64,000 nt of DNA from assembly GCA_035048815.1 (NCBI GenBank), contig JAUCBN010000025.1, forward strand, positions 9,696,501 through 9,760,500. Direction: 5' to 3'. Source of the DNA: Abelmoschus esculentus. Taxonomy: Eukaryota; Streptophyta; Magnoliopsida; Malvales; Malvaceae. The position numbers and the translations under genes are program-made. Below the pieces are notes generated by a model, which did no database searches, was not told the DNA's origin, and worked only from the letters and a program-made list of their open reading frames with translations. Below, in pieces: positions 1-10,097 of the stretch (position 1 is its first letter; each line of letters starts with the position of its first letter).

Positions 1-248
1 GGAGATGCATTTGCATGCACTCCACCAGTGACATGATCTTTCACCTTTCTGTTTATTATATTAGGATTAGTTTAGTTTATATTTACTTTCTATAATTTTT
101 GCTTTTGCTTTAATTATTTTTCTCGCTTGTGTTTAATTTTTATTTAGGATAATAAGCAAGAATAAAAGAGAAATAGTTCACAGCAGGAATTATGCCGAGG
201 CAGAAAACAGTGTCAGAGCCGCAGCAGTTCCAACGGGCAGAATAGTGT
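1..248 (+). other. Non-coding spacer before the Athila C env-like frame
   Basis: No coding potential is visible. Positions 1-23 form an imperfect hairpin (GGAG plus TGCAT pairing with ATGCA plus CTCC, one bulged base). Positions 193-203 carry TGCCGAGGCAG, the short palindrome scattered through this element family. In Athila elements this place corresponds to the spacer between integrase and the env-like frame. Confidence 0.5.
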
Positions 249-363
249 AACGGCTAGTCTGCCGAGATTCCCGCCGTGGCAGTTATTGCAAACGATAGTA
301 AAAGTTTAACGGCTATAAAACGGCTAGTGGTTTAAACGGCTACAAGGCCGAGGCCTATATAAG
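249..363 (+). promoter_or_regulatory. Candidate internal promoter of the env-like frame: four AACGGCTA boxes and a TATA box
   Basis: AACGGCTA occurs at 249-256, 308-315, 319-326 and 335-342, followed by TATATAAG at 356-363 and the env-like start codon at 524. The TATA context resembles that of the LTR promoter of the same family (TATATAAG at 6893-6900). AACGGYYA is the core of plant MSA elements bound by three-repeat Myb proteins at G2/M. The boxes are seen directly; promoter activity and cell-cycle control are inferred. Confidence 0.45.
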
Positions 364-3263
364 CAATCTCTCCCTCTTGAACTATTCACACTTGCATTCT
401 TGTTTTCTTTAGAATATTTGCTAATCTTGCTCTCATAATACTCTCTGCCTACTCACAAACCTTCTTGAAATTTTCAGAACTTCTTCAAGAAAATCTCCAA
501 GAACTTCTTCAAAATACTTACTCATGGCCACCTACAAACGTTTTGCCCCAGCCAATGTTGAAGACCGCTTCAACAGCTCTTTCATTACTCGGCAGTTATG
601 GGAGGAACAAGGTTTCCAACATTATGATGAAGAAAATTGCGGCATCGAGCACTATGTGTTCGACAGAATCAAGTATCAAGAATGAGAAATCTTTTGCCTA
701 CAACCTGCCAAGGCCAAGGCCACCATCGTGTGGGAATTCTATACGCACGGGCCAAGCAAGGACTCTCTTTTTGTCCAATGCTGAGGCAGGCCAGTCCAGC
801 TTAATGCCGAGACCATCAACCAATTCTACGACCTCACACCTGAACATGATGTACATGCTGAATTCATGGAGGATATCACTGCTGAAGATTAGGAATTTAT
901 AAAAGACGACCTTTGCTACGAGAATACTCCTTGGGAAACCGGTGCCCATAGAGGATCGGTAGCAAGGCAAAGTCTGAAACCCGAGGCCAAGCTTTGGAAC
1001 ACCTTTGTCAAGAGACGCCTTATCCCAACCTCCTACAACAGTACGGTGGATCGAAGAAGATTGGTGCTCATCCAATCAATCATCAACAAAAGGAGCATCA
1101 ACGTTGGAGAAATTATCTTACGAGAAATTTATGAATGCGGTAAGAAGGATAGAGGACCACTATATCTCCCTTGTTTAATTACTGGTATTTGCAATGCTGC
1201 AGGTGTCCCTACGGCTGAGACAAATGAATTTACAGCCTATAGGAGAGGGTGGATAAGAGAATTCTGCCACAAAATCATGCAGATCACATAGGCAAAACCC
1301 GTCAAGGAAACGCCCTAGCAGTTCACTATTGATACTGTTGTTGGGGCCCAATACACGACAGACATGCCTAACACTGCCCACACCACTACCACAGCAGACC
1401 CATACCAGGAGATACTTCAACGGATGGCAACTATGGATCTTAGGCAGCAAAGATACATGGAGTATCAGAGGGAATTCAACAGCACACTTGCCCAAATTGT
1501 AACATCACGGTTTTGGGGTTAGTAGTTTGAGTGTTAGTTGGGGGAAATTGTATTCGGGTCGAATCAGATTCCTAGGGTTTAGTATTCTGGGAAAAATTAA
1601 AATAATAATATTTTAATCGGATAAGTAATAATTTTGTGAAATGGTTCTAAAAATATTAAAAAGGTGTTTTAAAGTTAAAGGAATATTATTTGAACTTTAA
1701 TTTGATTTTTAATTGGGCTTAATTTTGTGCTAGTGACTAAATTGTAATTTTGGAAAAGTTTTGGGGATTTAATTAGTAATTTTCGGTAATAAGGATTTTT
1801 AGTGACTAAATTGGAAAGTAAGCCATACTTAGAATCCTTAGAGGGCCATAAACTCAATTTATTTTTAATTAATGATTTATCCACCAAATTTTTTTTAAAT
1901 TGTTTTATTTTAGATGACAACTTTATTTTCTTTTGTAACTTCCCATTTTCCCATCTTTTCTCTCAAGATTTTCTCTCATTTTCTCTCCATATTCTTCTCC
2001 AAATTTCTCCAATTACTTGATGATTTCTTCATCTTTTTCTACAAGATTTACTTCATTTTATTCATTCTTTCATTCTCTACAAAACCTACTCATCAATTTT
2101 TGCAAAATCAACGTCATTTTCAAGGAAATCAAGGAAGGTTTTCTCATCTTTTTGGTGGAGCAAATCTCTAAGGTAAATTCTGATTTCTAATCTTTTTCTA
2201 AGGTTCTTTATTGAAGTTCCCAAGTATTGGCTTGCTCATCAACAATTGCTATTTAATTTTTGTGTTTTTAGTTCAAGATCTATGAGTTTATGATGGTTTT
2301 TGCGAAATCTTTTGAGATTTAAATTGATGCTGGATTTAGGTTGATTTAATTATGATATTAGGTCAATTAAATAATTGATTGAGTCTTGTAATGAGTTAAT
2401 ATCAAATTAATCCCGGAATAATGCAATCGGTGGTGTTTTAAGGTGGTTTTAGGTTATTTTAGGGGTTGTTTTAGGTGTTCTTTTGTTGCTGGAGGTATAA
2501 GGATGGTTTGGAAGTGCTTTTGGTTCATAATTGAGGTGGATTAGATGTTAGATTCATTAGGTTTTGGGCTGATGTTGTTTCGGATGCGTTTCGGCTAGGT
2601 TTCGGTCTTTTCGGCTAGGTTTTCGATGGTTTTGTGAAGGTGTATGTGGCTGCTGTTTTGAGCATGTTGTGATGTGAATATGCTCTGTTTTTAATGCTGT
2701 AGAGGTAGTGCAAGAAGGTGCATAAGTGGCTGGTGCGTTGGCATTGTCGTTGGAGCATCGACGAGGGCTCGTTTCGCTTGTCGGTGAGTGATTTCGGGTT
2801 TAAAGTGGATCGCATTGGTTCGGTTCTGTTTTGGGGACTATGGAATAGTGTGAAACCTTTCCATAGTTCAAGAGTAAGTTTTTTAAATGATGTTGATGCA
2901 TTACCTCAAGTTTCGGCTATTTTCGGTAACGACATATATGTGAACAATGATTCAATATGATTTTAGAATGATGCATGCATGTGTTAATTGCTGAAAATGC
3001 AGGGTTTATTAAGGCATTCAAAGCTTATGTAAGCATGAAAAAGAATTTGGAATATGATGAGGTTATTTGCCCTATGTTGATAAAGCCGTTGAGTATGATT
3101 TTAGTTCACATGATGAACATTTAATAAGTGCATTATGAGCAGCAAGTTAACATGCATGATTGGAAATTATATTGGCTTGGTGACACTAACTTTAGATTCG
3201 AATACAAATGACATGTCATTAGGATTGAGTGCACTATAAAAATAATGAGAATAATGATGATGC

Positions 3264-3506
3264 CTACACATAAACAAGGGTGAATTTATGTCTGACCGTG
3301 CGTGTAGAGTTTGCCTACACGTAAAAAAGGGTGACTTTGTGTCCGACCGTGCGTGTAGAGCTTGCCTATATGTAAACAAGGGTGACTTTGTGTCCGACCG
3401 TGCATATAGTTGACCCACGCGTAAACAAGGGTGACTTTGTGTCCGACCGTGCGTAGTGGGGGTAACATGTATACAAGGGTGACTATGTGTCCTACCGATG
3501 CATGTT
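3264..3506 (+). repeat. Array of five stem-loop units in the Tekay-1 LTR
   Basis: Five tandem units of about 45-51 bp share the core AAGGGTGACTTTGTGTCC between short arms that pair within each unit: CTACAC/GTGTAG (3264, 3302), CTACACG/CGTGTAG (3315, 3352), CTATATG/CATATAG (3366, 3403), CCCAC/GTGGG (3414, 3456) and AACATG/CATGTT (3464, 3501). Loops are 30-37 bases. Arms differ between units but keep pairing; units 3 and 5 pair only within themselves. The sister LTR has the same array at 39629-39812. Confidence 0.75.
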
Positions 3507-4205
3507 GAGACCAAGTGTCTCCAATTATGGAAAAAGGAATCCGTGTATTCGGTGAACTAAAAGTTCATATTAAGTGATCACTGGAAAGCCAATATGCATA
3601 TATGAAATGGGATGATATATTTGTGCATGATACATGAAATGATTTGACATTGTTGATAAGCATGGTTTGATTTTACATATTTCAAATAAGCATGAAGAAT
3701 GCAAGTATGACTTTATAAATGATTTTGAACTTGTTTAGAGCTTCCTCACTAAGCATGTTGTGCTTAAGCTCTCTCTTTTCATACTTGCAGAAAAATAGTG
3801 ATATTCGAGGCTACGTTCGGAGCAAGGGGAAGGTTATCTCAATTTTTGGTATGTTTTGGCAAATAACTTGGGGCTTGACAATGCGTAAATCAAACCCATT
3901 TGATGTGTGTGATTTTTGCTTTGGTTAATGTTGTACTAAGACCTATAATGTTTTTTATTGTTAATGGATGGACTATGGTGTTGTTTGGATTGTTGAAGCA
4001 TGTACATGCATGAACATTTTTTATTTTAAATCATATTTTAGGAAGCATGCCTATAGATTGTTTGGGGTTTTTGATGTGATAATCGTGTGCTTTAAATTGT
4101 TCTTTATACTTAGGAAAATTATGCATATAATTAAGGGTGATTAATGTTTATGTTTGAGAGGCTGGAATTAACTTAGAATGTTCAAACTTGTCAAATTGCA
4201 CAGGG

Positions 4206-4405
4206 GGTATCGATACCTCTGGTAGGCGTATCGATACCCAAGGCTAATTTTTGGGCGGCGCCGAATCATGGTTCGATGCAATTACCCCACTAGACGCTTG
4301 GGTATCGATACCACCCATGGGGGTATCGATACCAATAGCCTTCGAAGTGCAATAAGGCTAGTCCCACGATAGGGTATCGATACCGAGACCTAGGGTATCG
4401 ATACC
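4206..4405. repeat. Cluster of GGTATCGATACC palindromes in the Tekay-1 LTR
   Basis: Exact GGTATCGATACC lies at 4206-4217, 4301-4312, 4322-4333, 4373-4384 and 4394-4405, with a near copy at about 4228. The matching segment is present in each sister LTR (29216-29390, 40550-40720, 61460-61580) and the motif also clusters in the unrelated chromo-2 LTR at 41995-42260. Function unknown. Confidence 0.85.
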
Positions 4406-5626
4406 CTTGACCCCAAAAATGACATTTTAAGTGTTGAAAATTACGTTTAGGATCAAATGCCTTTCCACGATCGAATATAGATGCAATGAATAATATTGAG
4501 AGTTGTAATATCACCAAGATGCATGATGTTAACTTGAATTTGCATTGGTAAATTAATGTTAGTTTTAGTCCCTATGATATTGTGAGATTTACAATTAGGT
4601 CCCTATTTTATGAAACATGAAATTGATGATGCTATAATGATCCGATTGATCTGAATTTTGTTGTGAGTATGCTATGCATGTTTAATTGAACTATGGTAAG
4701 TCGAATTACCGGTTTATTGTTGGAATTAAAAATTATTTGCGTTTTGGTCCTTATGTACTGATATGCGAATTGAATGATCAATTGTGAATCGAATGTTTCC
4801 ATTTTCATTACGCATGACCTCGACACACATAAGAGCTAAAATGTGCATCTAGTTATGAAAAAAAACATATCGGTTTTCAGGGTTGTTTATCGAATTGGAC
4901 CTTAACAAGTTTGGTTCGATATTCCCCATGTAACCCGTTAGTGCCGGGCTAAGGGGGTTACACAAATGATGCTCCATGCCTTTCCAGACCAAGGGGTGCA
5001 GTTTCCAGAATTCCCCACCAACATTTTTGTGACAGCTGCACCCTATACCGAAATTACACCAGCTCCAGGAGGACCGAGGCCATTCTTACACACTGGCCCT
5101 CAACAACAATTCCATGCTGCTGGCCCATCTAGGGCAGCAGACTCTGCCGCGGTATCATCTGCCAGCAGAAGACAATCAAAGAGGAGGGTAGTCTTCAGCA
5201 CTCCACCACGATCCCCCATCATCATGGACAGTCTACCAACAGAGATAGATGTCTATGTACACCAAAGCTCAACCGCTGCCGGACCAAGCATACACCATGC
5301 CAGGGAAGACGCAACCAATGAAGGCGGGACAGACATCATGGTCACCGAGGAAATTGTCGACGAGGAAGAAGGTGAGGAAGTGGATGCTCCTATGCAACGG
5401 ACACCACCACCAACAGTCCAACCACCAAGACAAGCAAAAACCCAGCCATCACCATCACCGAAGACGACACAATCAGCAACCCAACCCCAACGAAAGATTG
5501 TTACAAGCAACTCTTCGGAGTCCCTTTAAATTTCTTTACTTTTTCTCTTTATATGCTACTTGTTTCTTTATATGCTGCTTGTTTCTTTTCATATTTTTGT
5601 TGCCCACTATTTCCTTCTAATATAAA

Positions 5627-5662
5627 GCATTGAGGATAATGCTTGGTTCGAGGTTGGGGGTG
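5627..5662 (+). promoter_or_regulatory. Internal hairpin plus polypurine module (copy C)
   Basis: GCATTGAGGATAATGC (5627-5642) folds as a short stem and is followed by GAGGTTGGGGGTG (5650-5662), nearly identical to the true 3' polypurine tract at 6422-6434. It lies about 100 bp after the env-like stop. A second priming site (central polypurine tract) is one possible role; this is inference. Confidence 0.55.
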
Positions 5663-5995
5663 TAGAGTCACTGCCGAGGCCTTGCCAAGAAAAAGGAGTA
5701 TTTAAGTGAATTTTTTTAAAAAAAAATTATGCTCACCGCTTTACTCGAATCAATTGCCCATACTTTTGCACTGCCCATCATCAGTATTGCCTTAGTTTAT
5801 TCTTTAAGGCTATAGAAATCTTTCTCCTTCCCATGGTTAGGTCCTGTTAAGAAGGTTTAACCTTAGGATACTTAAGGATGAAAACTTAGAAGCTTACTAT
5901 AAGATAAATTTTAAAAACACTTTTGGGACTTGTTAGATTATAGGAATTCTTTTAATGAACTTAGGTGATAAAGACTTAGATTTTTGGGCAAGTAA

Positions 5996-6143
5996 CTAGA
6001 GGCGCCTATCACCAGCTCTAGGAATTACTCTTCTTCATGCTAGAGGTGCCCGAAATTGGCTCTAGTATGCTAAAAAGAATATCAAAAGAAGGAATTAGGG
6101 ATGAGAGAAACACAATCCTTGAGGTGCCCGAAATTACCTCAAG
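5996..6143 (+). repeat. Three hairpins with 6 bp stems and 14-base loops
   Basis: Stems CTAGAG/CTCTAG (5996-6001 with 6016-6021), CTAGAG/CTCTAG (6040-6045 with 6060-6065) and CTTGAG/CTCAAG (6118-6123 with 6138-6143). The second and third share the loop core GTGCCCGAAATT, and their stems differ by one compensatory A-T to T-A change. Every loop is 14 bases. Confidence 0.6.
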
Positions 6144-6396
6144 AATTGGTTGTTTAGAAAAGAAGAGAACACTAAACCCAATTCTACTTGTCTTGAACTT
6201 AGAGTTTATCTAAGAAAGCCTTTAATCAAACTTGTCCACAAAAACGCACACACTCACTAAAGCTTATGGTTTGTTTCTAGGTAAACCCTTGGGTAGCCGA
6301 AAGATTAATTCTAAAGAATAGGCGTAGTTATGGTGGGGAGAATAGATGGAAATATAAGACCAAGAGAGAATGGAGTTTGGCAAATTGATGGTTTGC

Positions 6397-6434
6397 ATTG
6401 CTTGAGGATAAGCAATAGTTCGAGTTTGGGGGTG
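6397..6434 (+). promoter_or_regulatory. 3' polypurine tract with upstream hairpin (copy C)
   Basis: ATTGCTTGAGGATAAGCAAT (6397-6416) is a perfect 7 bp stem-loop; GAGTTTGGGGGTG (6422-6434) directly abuts the LTR start TGATAA at 6435. A purine tract in this position primes plus-strand DNA synthesis in LTR retrotransposons. Copy B has the equivalent at 54301-54338. Confidence 0.8.
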
Positions 6435-7743
6435 TGATAATTGCTCAACGCACTATCACTTTTTACACCTTTTATGGACATTAGTCATCAAATCTACACC
6501 TACTTGAACCAATGCATATACTTAATGTGATATATTTAGAGGTTATGCTTATAAAGATGATATTTACATAAAAGGCAAGTTTTACTGTATTTTTCTATAT
6601 CTATGCAGGAAATACTATTGCCGCGGCAGCAATGAGGCCGAGGCATGACCTGATGCCGAGGCAGCAGAGGAAAGAAAAGTAGCGATATCATAGGCGACTT
6701 AAAGAGAAAAATGAGCTGGACTTTTCTGGATGAGCAGCGCATGGATCAGAGCTGGGTAGTACATGGAGAACCCAAGTCAAAGGCCTCGCGGGAAAGCCTC
6801 CTATTTAGAATAAACTTGGAAATATTTTATTTATGTACATGACTTGTTCCAAGTTATATTCTACTTAGGAATAGTTTGCCCTAGACCAAGCCTATATAAG
6901 ACCTAGCCGTCCAAGGAAGAAGGGAGGAGGAGAGTTTTCGGCACAAGCTTAGTTTTAGCGTTTTCTTTTCTTTTCATTATGTTCTAAGTTTCCTTAGGCT
7001 TAGGTGAAGGTTGTAACGTATTAGTGTGAGGATATTGAACCTTGTTTCTTGTTTCAATGCAATAAAGTATCAAAGTTTGCTTATTCTTCGCCATTCTTTG
7101 TTCTTGCATCCAAGCTCGAGAGAGAAGTTTGCAGGTAATCTATTTATCTAATATTGAGAGAGTTAGATTCACGAAAGGAATAAGTACGATGTTTCAATCG
7201 GGAAACACTAACTCGGCCTAGAGATAGGTTAAGAGTTTCAGCGGCTAAGAGAAGTTTCGGATTGGTTGGTGATTACAATTGATTCACGCCGAGAGGTATC
7301 ATCAAGGACTGATCATCAACAGTACTTTGACTTAGAGATAAGAGGAGGCATCAAAGGACACTTTGTCGAACTTTGGTAAAGTCTACCCAAGAGCAAGAGA
7401 TTGCCGCGGCGGACAAGCATAATCGCTGTCGAGGTAGTAAACTGCAATACTGCTGAGGCAGTGTTGTGCGACTGCATTGGACAGAATCAAACCAATCGAA
7501 TCTACTATACAATACAACTAGATCCTTGCCACTTTCTTTATCTGATTTTATCTTTTTCTTTAGTTTTCTTTATTTAGTTCCATCAACTCCAAATTACTTG
7601 TGTCTTTACTTTTATATAGCAAGAAGACGAAGAAAACATATTAAGTAGACCAATCCCTGAGGAGACGATACACGATTATACTGATCACTTTATTACTTGC
7701 GACGTGTTCGTTTGCACTAATTGTGCACTTTTGACACGCATCA
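6435..7743 (+). mobile_element. 3' LTR of Athila copy C (A-type LTR, 1309 bp)
   Basis: It starts TGATAATTGCTC after the polypurine tract and ends GACACGCATCA at 7743. It has TATATAAG at 6893-6900 and AATAAA at about 7071. The transcribed part carries the conserved leader hairpins, CAAGCT/AGTTTG at 7111-7131 and ATCTAA/TTAGAT at 7146-7168. Copies of the palindrome TGCCGCGGCAG lie at 6619-6629 and TGCCGAGGCAG at 6654-6664. It belongs to the same family as the LTRs at 18865, 21151, 46841, 55307 and 60100. Confidence 0.88.
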
Positions 7744-10097
7744 GTTAGCAGTCCTTATTAAAGGTGGAATAAAGTAGAAGAAATAATAAAGAGATTGAGA
7801 ACTACAAGGAATATAAAGTTGAGGGTGAGAAGAAGACCTTATTGAGGATGTAATAAAAGACTCATTTAGTTGAAAAATAGAAAAGTTATCTATAAAATAA
7901 TTAGTTTGTTGTGTAAGTAGACTAAAAGTCTCGTCGAAGTGTATATTATAAAAACTATCTGTAAGATTAAAAGGCCACCATGTAGATGAAATTAATGGTC
8001 CATGACAAATAAACTTGTTCGATAGTAATACACCAAGAGAGGTGTAGGAAAAATCCCTTTGCAAGGGTGGTGTATTCATTGTAATAAGAAAGAAAGTAAA
8101 ATAGACAAGGTATAAAACCCTCCCAAAGCGATTCAAGAGCAATGCATACCTATCACGTGGGTAGAGAGAGGCAAACTGAGGCAAAGCCCCTTCTTGATGG
8201 TGCCGGACTAGTCAATGGGAGGAAGTCAAATAGAAGAAAGCTAGGGCAAGTTCCAAATTGAGAGCCATAATTGAATTTGCCTGTGGGATTAAAACAGATA
8301 AACCAAGTGAAAGTTGGGCCAAATTCCAAAGGTGTGATTATACCTTGATAGTTTGAGGAGAATACACCATAAATGGTGTTGGTTAAAACCCTTAACAAGG
8401 GTGGTATATTCATGTAATTTACAATGAGAATAGGATAAATATAAAAATAAGCAAAACGTTGATAGTTAGATTGTAAGTGTTCGTGGATATTAAAACGAGG
8501 GGGGCAAAAATTCTTACTGGTATATTTTGATTCAAGAGCCAAGCAATTTTTGTCAATATTGCAACCTTCATGGTGCATTAGCGCAATGTTGCTGCATGGT
8601 CACGTTGGATTGAATTCGAAGGGCCTCCAAGAACTGAAAAAAGCAATATGTTGGAGCAGCGGGTAGCCTCAAAAGGATGATCAAACAAGGACAAACTTTC
8701 CAATTCAGATTTGAAGCCCTCCGATGTGAACACATCTTCTTGTAGAAAATTGATTGCAGTCCCACACATTAACAATGGTTTGCTGAAAAGAAAGACCATC
8801 GGTGGTTGACAAGGAGCTACAAAGGGAGAAAAGCTCACAGTTTGATGGTTGGATATCATGATAAACTTCTTGATAGTATGAGAAAAAACCCAGAGATCCA
8901 CGAGTGAACCCTACAGTAGACTCGATGGATTGAACGAGAAAGGAGAATCCTCGGTTAGGTGGCTTCTTACTTGAAAAAGAATCTGGAAGTTTGGTCTTGG
9001 AGGAGAATTCATGGCCATTAACTGGTCTGGAGATAATACACCAATAAAGGTGTTGGCCAGGTCCTTTTGCAAGGGTGGTAAAGTGGTAGCGTAAAAAGAA
9101 GATGCAATTGAGCAGATAACAATCCAATAATTGCTAAACATTGAATTCAAGTGAGTATAATAAAGATCAAGAAAGATTAAAATTATGGAATAAAAATGAG
9201 GAACGCACCCTGTTTTTGTGTTTCAGAGTCTTTCAATAGTTGATCGAGAATTAAATAAATGGTGAGTATTGCAAATTTTGTAAAGTCCAAAAGACAGGAG
9301 ATAAGAGTTGATTTTGCAAGGGCTGTTGGGATTGTTAAAAGGAAACCATTCTTTTAATAGTTGGACTAAAACTAAACTTCTAAGAATAAGAGACCAACTG
9401 AATCTCAAAAGAAAAGTCATTGTGTCGAAGTGAAAAAGGTAAACCATGAAGTAATGAATTGACAACATGAAACTTACCAAGAAGATAAGTAGATGGAAAC
9501 GACTCCAAAGTAGAAACATCAAAACCCTGTTTAGCCAATCAAATAGTTAATCAAATTTGTTGTTTATTTCCAATATATTTGATGTTGCGATTACCATGGT
9601 GATTCCATGGATATTGAAGATGAGACAATTCCAAAGTCTACATATCAAGATCTTGGCTAACCGATCCAAAAAACCATCAGATTTGTTGTTGGTTTCCACT
9701 GTATCATAATCAATGAAGGACCAATATAACGTTGCAGGTTTCAAAAAAGGATTAAAAAATTAAAAAAAAACAAAGAAAAGAACCAACTTAACTTTAATGG
9801 TGGTGGAAACAAGAAAGACGTTGTAAGAAACTCATTAGAAAGACCACAAAGAAACAGAAAAAAGATGTAGTGATTTAGAACAAAAATAACAAAAAGATGG
9901 AATAAAAACAAAGAAAATATCCAACTTATCTTAGATGGTGGATATGGTAGAGTGCTTGAACCCTTCTCTCCTGAAATGGTGGGGACTAGTGTGATGGTGA
10001 AGATGATGCCATAGTTGTTCTCCATAAAAAAGTAGAAAAAGAAGAAGAAGAGAAGAGAAGAAAAGAAAGAGGAGGCGAGAGAGAAAAAGGAGAGAAT
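7744..10097. other. Unassigned 2.35 kb region between an LTR and the satellite
   Basis: No recognised gene or element. On the minus strand there are several short overlapping frames rather than one long one. A frame starting at 10025 is preceded upstream (10026-10095) by a pyrimidine-rich stretch like a plant 5' leader, but it degenerates into a hydrophobic low-complexity tail. A short peptide pattern (PPL, three residues, then L/F..T..GV) recurs three times on this strand, and the same bases form hairpins (8027-9085). It could be a decayed internally repetitive gene, a fragment of an unknown repeat, or a structured non-coding repeat; I cannot choose. Confidence 0.4.
8027..9085. repeat. Three copies of a double-hairpin module at about 335 bp spacing
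   Basis: Each copy has AATACACC, a 6-base loop, GGTGT, then CCCTT, 3-4 bases, AAGGGTGGT: 8027-8076, 8361-8410 and 9035-9085. Spacings are 334 and 674 (twice 337). The stems are constant and the loops vary (AAGAGA, ATAAAT, AATAAA). In copy 1 the whole module is bounded by AATACACC and GGTGTATT. Confidence 0.55.

Larger units (their letters stand above)
1498..4962 (+). mobile_element. Tekay-1 solo LTR (3465 bp) with target-site duplication CAAAT
   Basis: The insert starts TGTAACATCACGG and ends GGGGGTTACA, the TGTAAC/GTTACA ends typical of Tekay/Del chromovirus LTRs. CAAAT is present at 1493-1497 and again at 4963-4967, so the ends are exact and no internal region remains: a solo LTR made by LTR-LTR recombination. 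The same LTR family recurs at 28721-31187, 37892-41291 and 60877-64000, and the copy at 28721 is tied to a primer-binding site and gag, which identifies the clade. It holds a stem-loop array (3264-3506) and a palindrome cluster (4206-4405). Small open frames inside it are not genes. Confidence 0.93.
524..5529 (+). pseudogene. Athila env-like protein frame (putative plant transposon protein domain), broken and split by a solo LTR
   Basis: The frame opens at ATG 524, after a TATA box about 160 bp upstream. It carries in-frame stops at 683, 782, 890, 1289 and 1316, then runs to 1497, is interrupted by the solo LTR 1498-4962, and resumes in frame at 4963 to a stop at 5527-5529. The middle segment (LWNTFVKRRLIPTS and the following 70 residues, 995-1270) aligns by eye with the corresponding part of the env-like frame of copy B (LWNHFVRYKLMPTS, about 52260), so the two are homologous. 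The family is plant-specific and of unknown biochemical function; it occupies the env position in Athila elements. The C-terminal part (4963-5529) is rich in P, Q, T and acidic residues. I see no signal peptide or membrane span. Five stops make it a pseudogene. Confidence 0.75.
5530..6421 (+). other. Athila C 3' non-coding region
   Basis: About 0.9 kb between the env-like stop and the polypurine tract, without coding potential. It opens with a pyrimidine-rich stretch, then a hairpin plus polypurine-like module at 5627-5662, then three small hairpins at 5996-6143. The same layout (hairpin-polypurine module, about 0.8-0.9 kb spacer, second module at the LTR) is found in copy B at 53397-54338. 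Confidence 0.6.
1..7743 (+). mobile_element. Athila-type LTR retrotransposon copy C, 3' portion (host of a nested solo LTR)
   Basis: The internal region enters from the left edge of the window and ends in a polypurine tract at 6422-6434 followed by a 3' LTR at 6435-7743. The internal part holds a broken env-like frame, a long 3' non-coding region and no gag or pol, which must lie outside the window. Athila clade membership follows from the LTR, which matches the 18865-20240 LTR of copy A with its tRNA-Asp primer-binding site, and from the env-like frame downstream of pol. A 3465 bp Tekay-1 solo LTR interrupts it at 1498-4962. The left LTR and its target duplication cannot be seen. Confidence 0.85.

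Noticed and set aside
3264..3506. CRISPR array
   Set aside because: Regular repeats are present, but the setting is a plant LTR, arms are inverted and there are no unique spacers or cas genes.
3167..3514. Minus-strand repetitive peptide frame over the Tekay-1 stem-loop array
   Set aside because: Generated by the tandem DNA repeat; not kept open in the sister LTRs to the same extent.
4966..5529. Separate gene starting at 4966
   Set aside because: It is the C-terminal part of the env-like frame resumed after the solo LTR, as the CAAAT duplication and frame continuity show.
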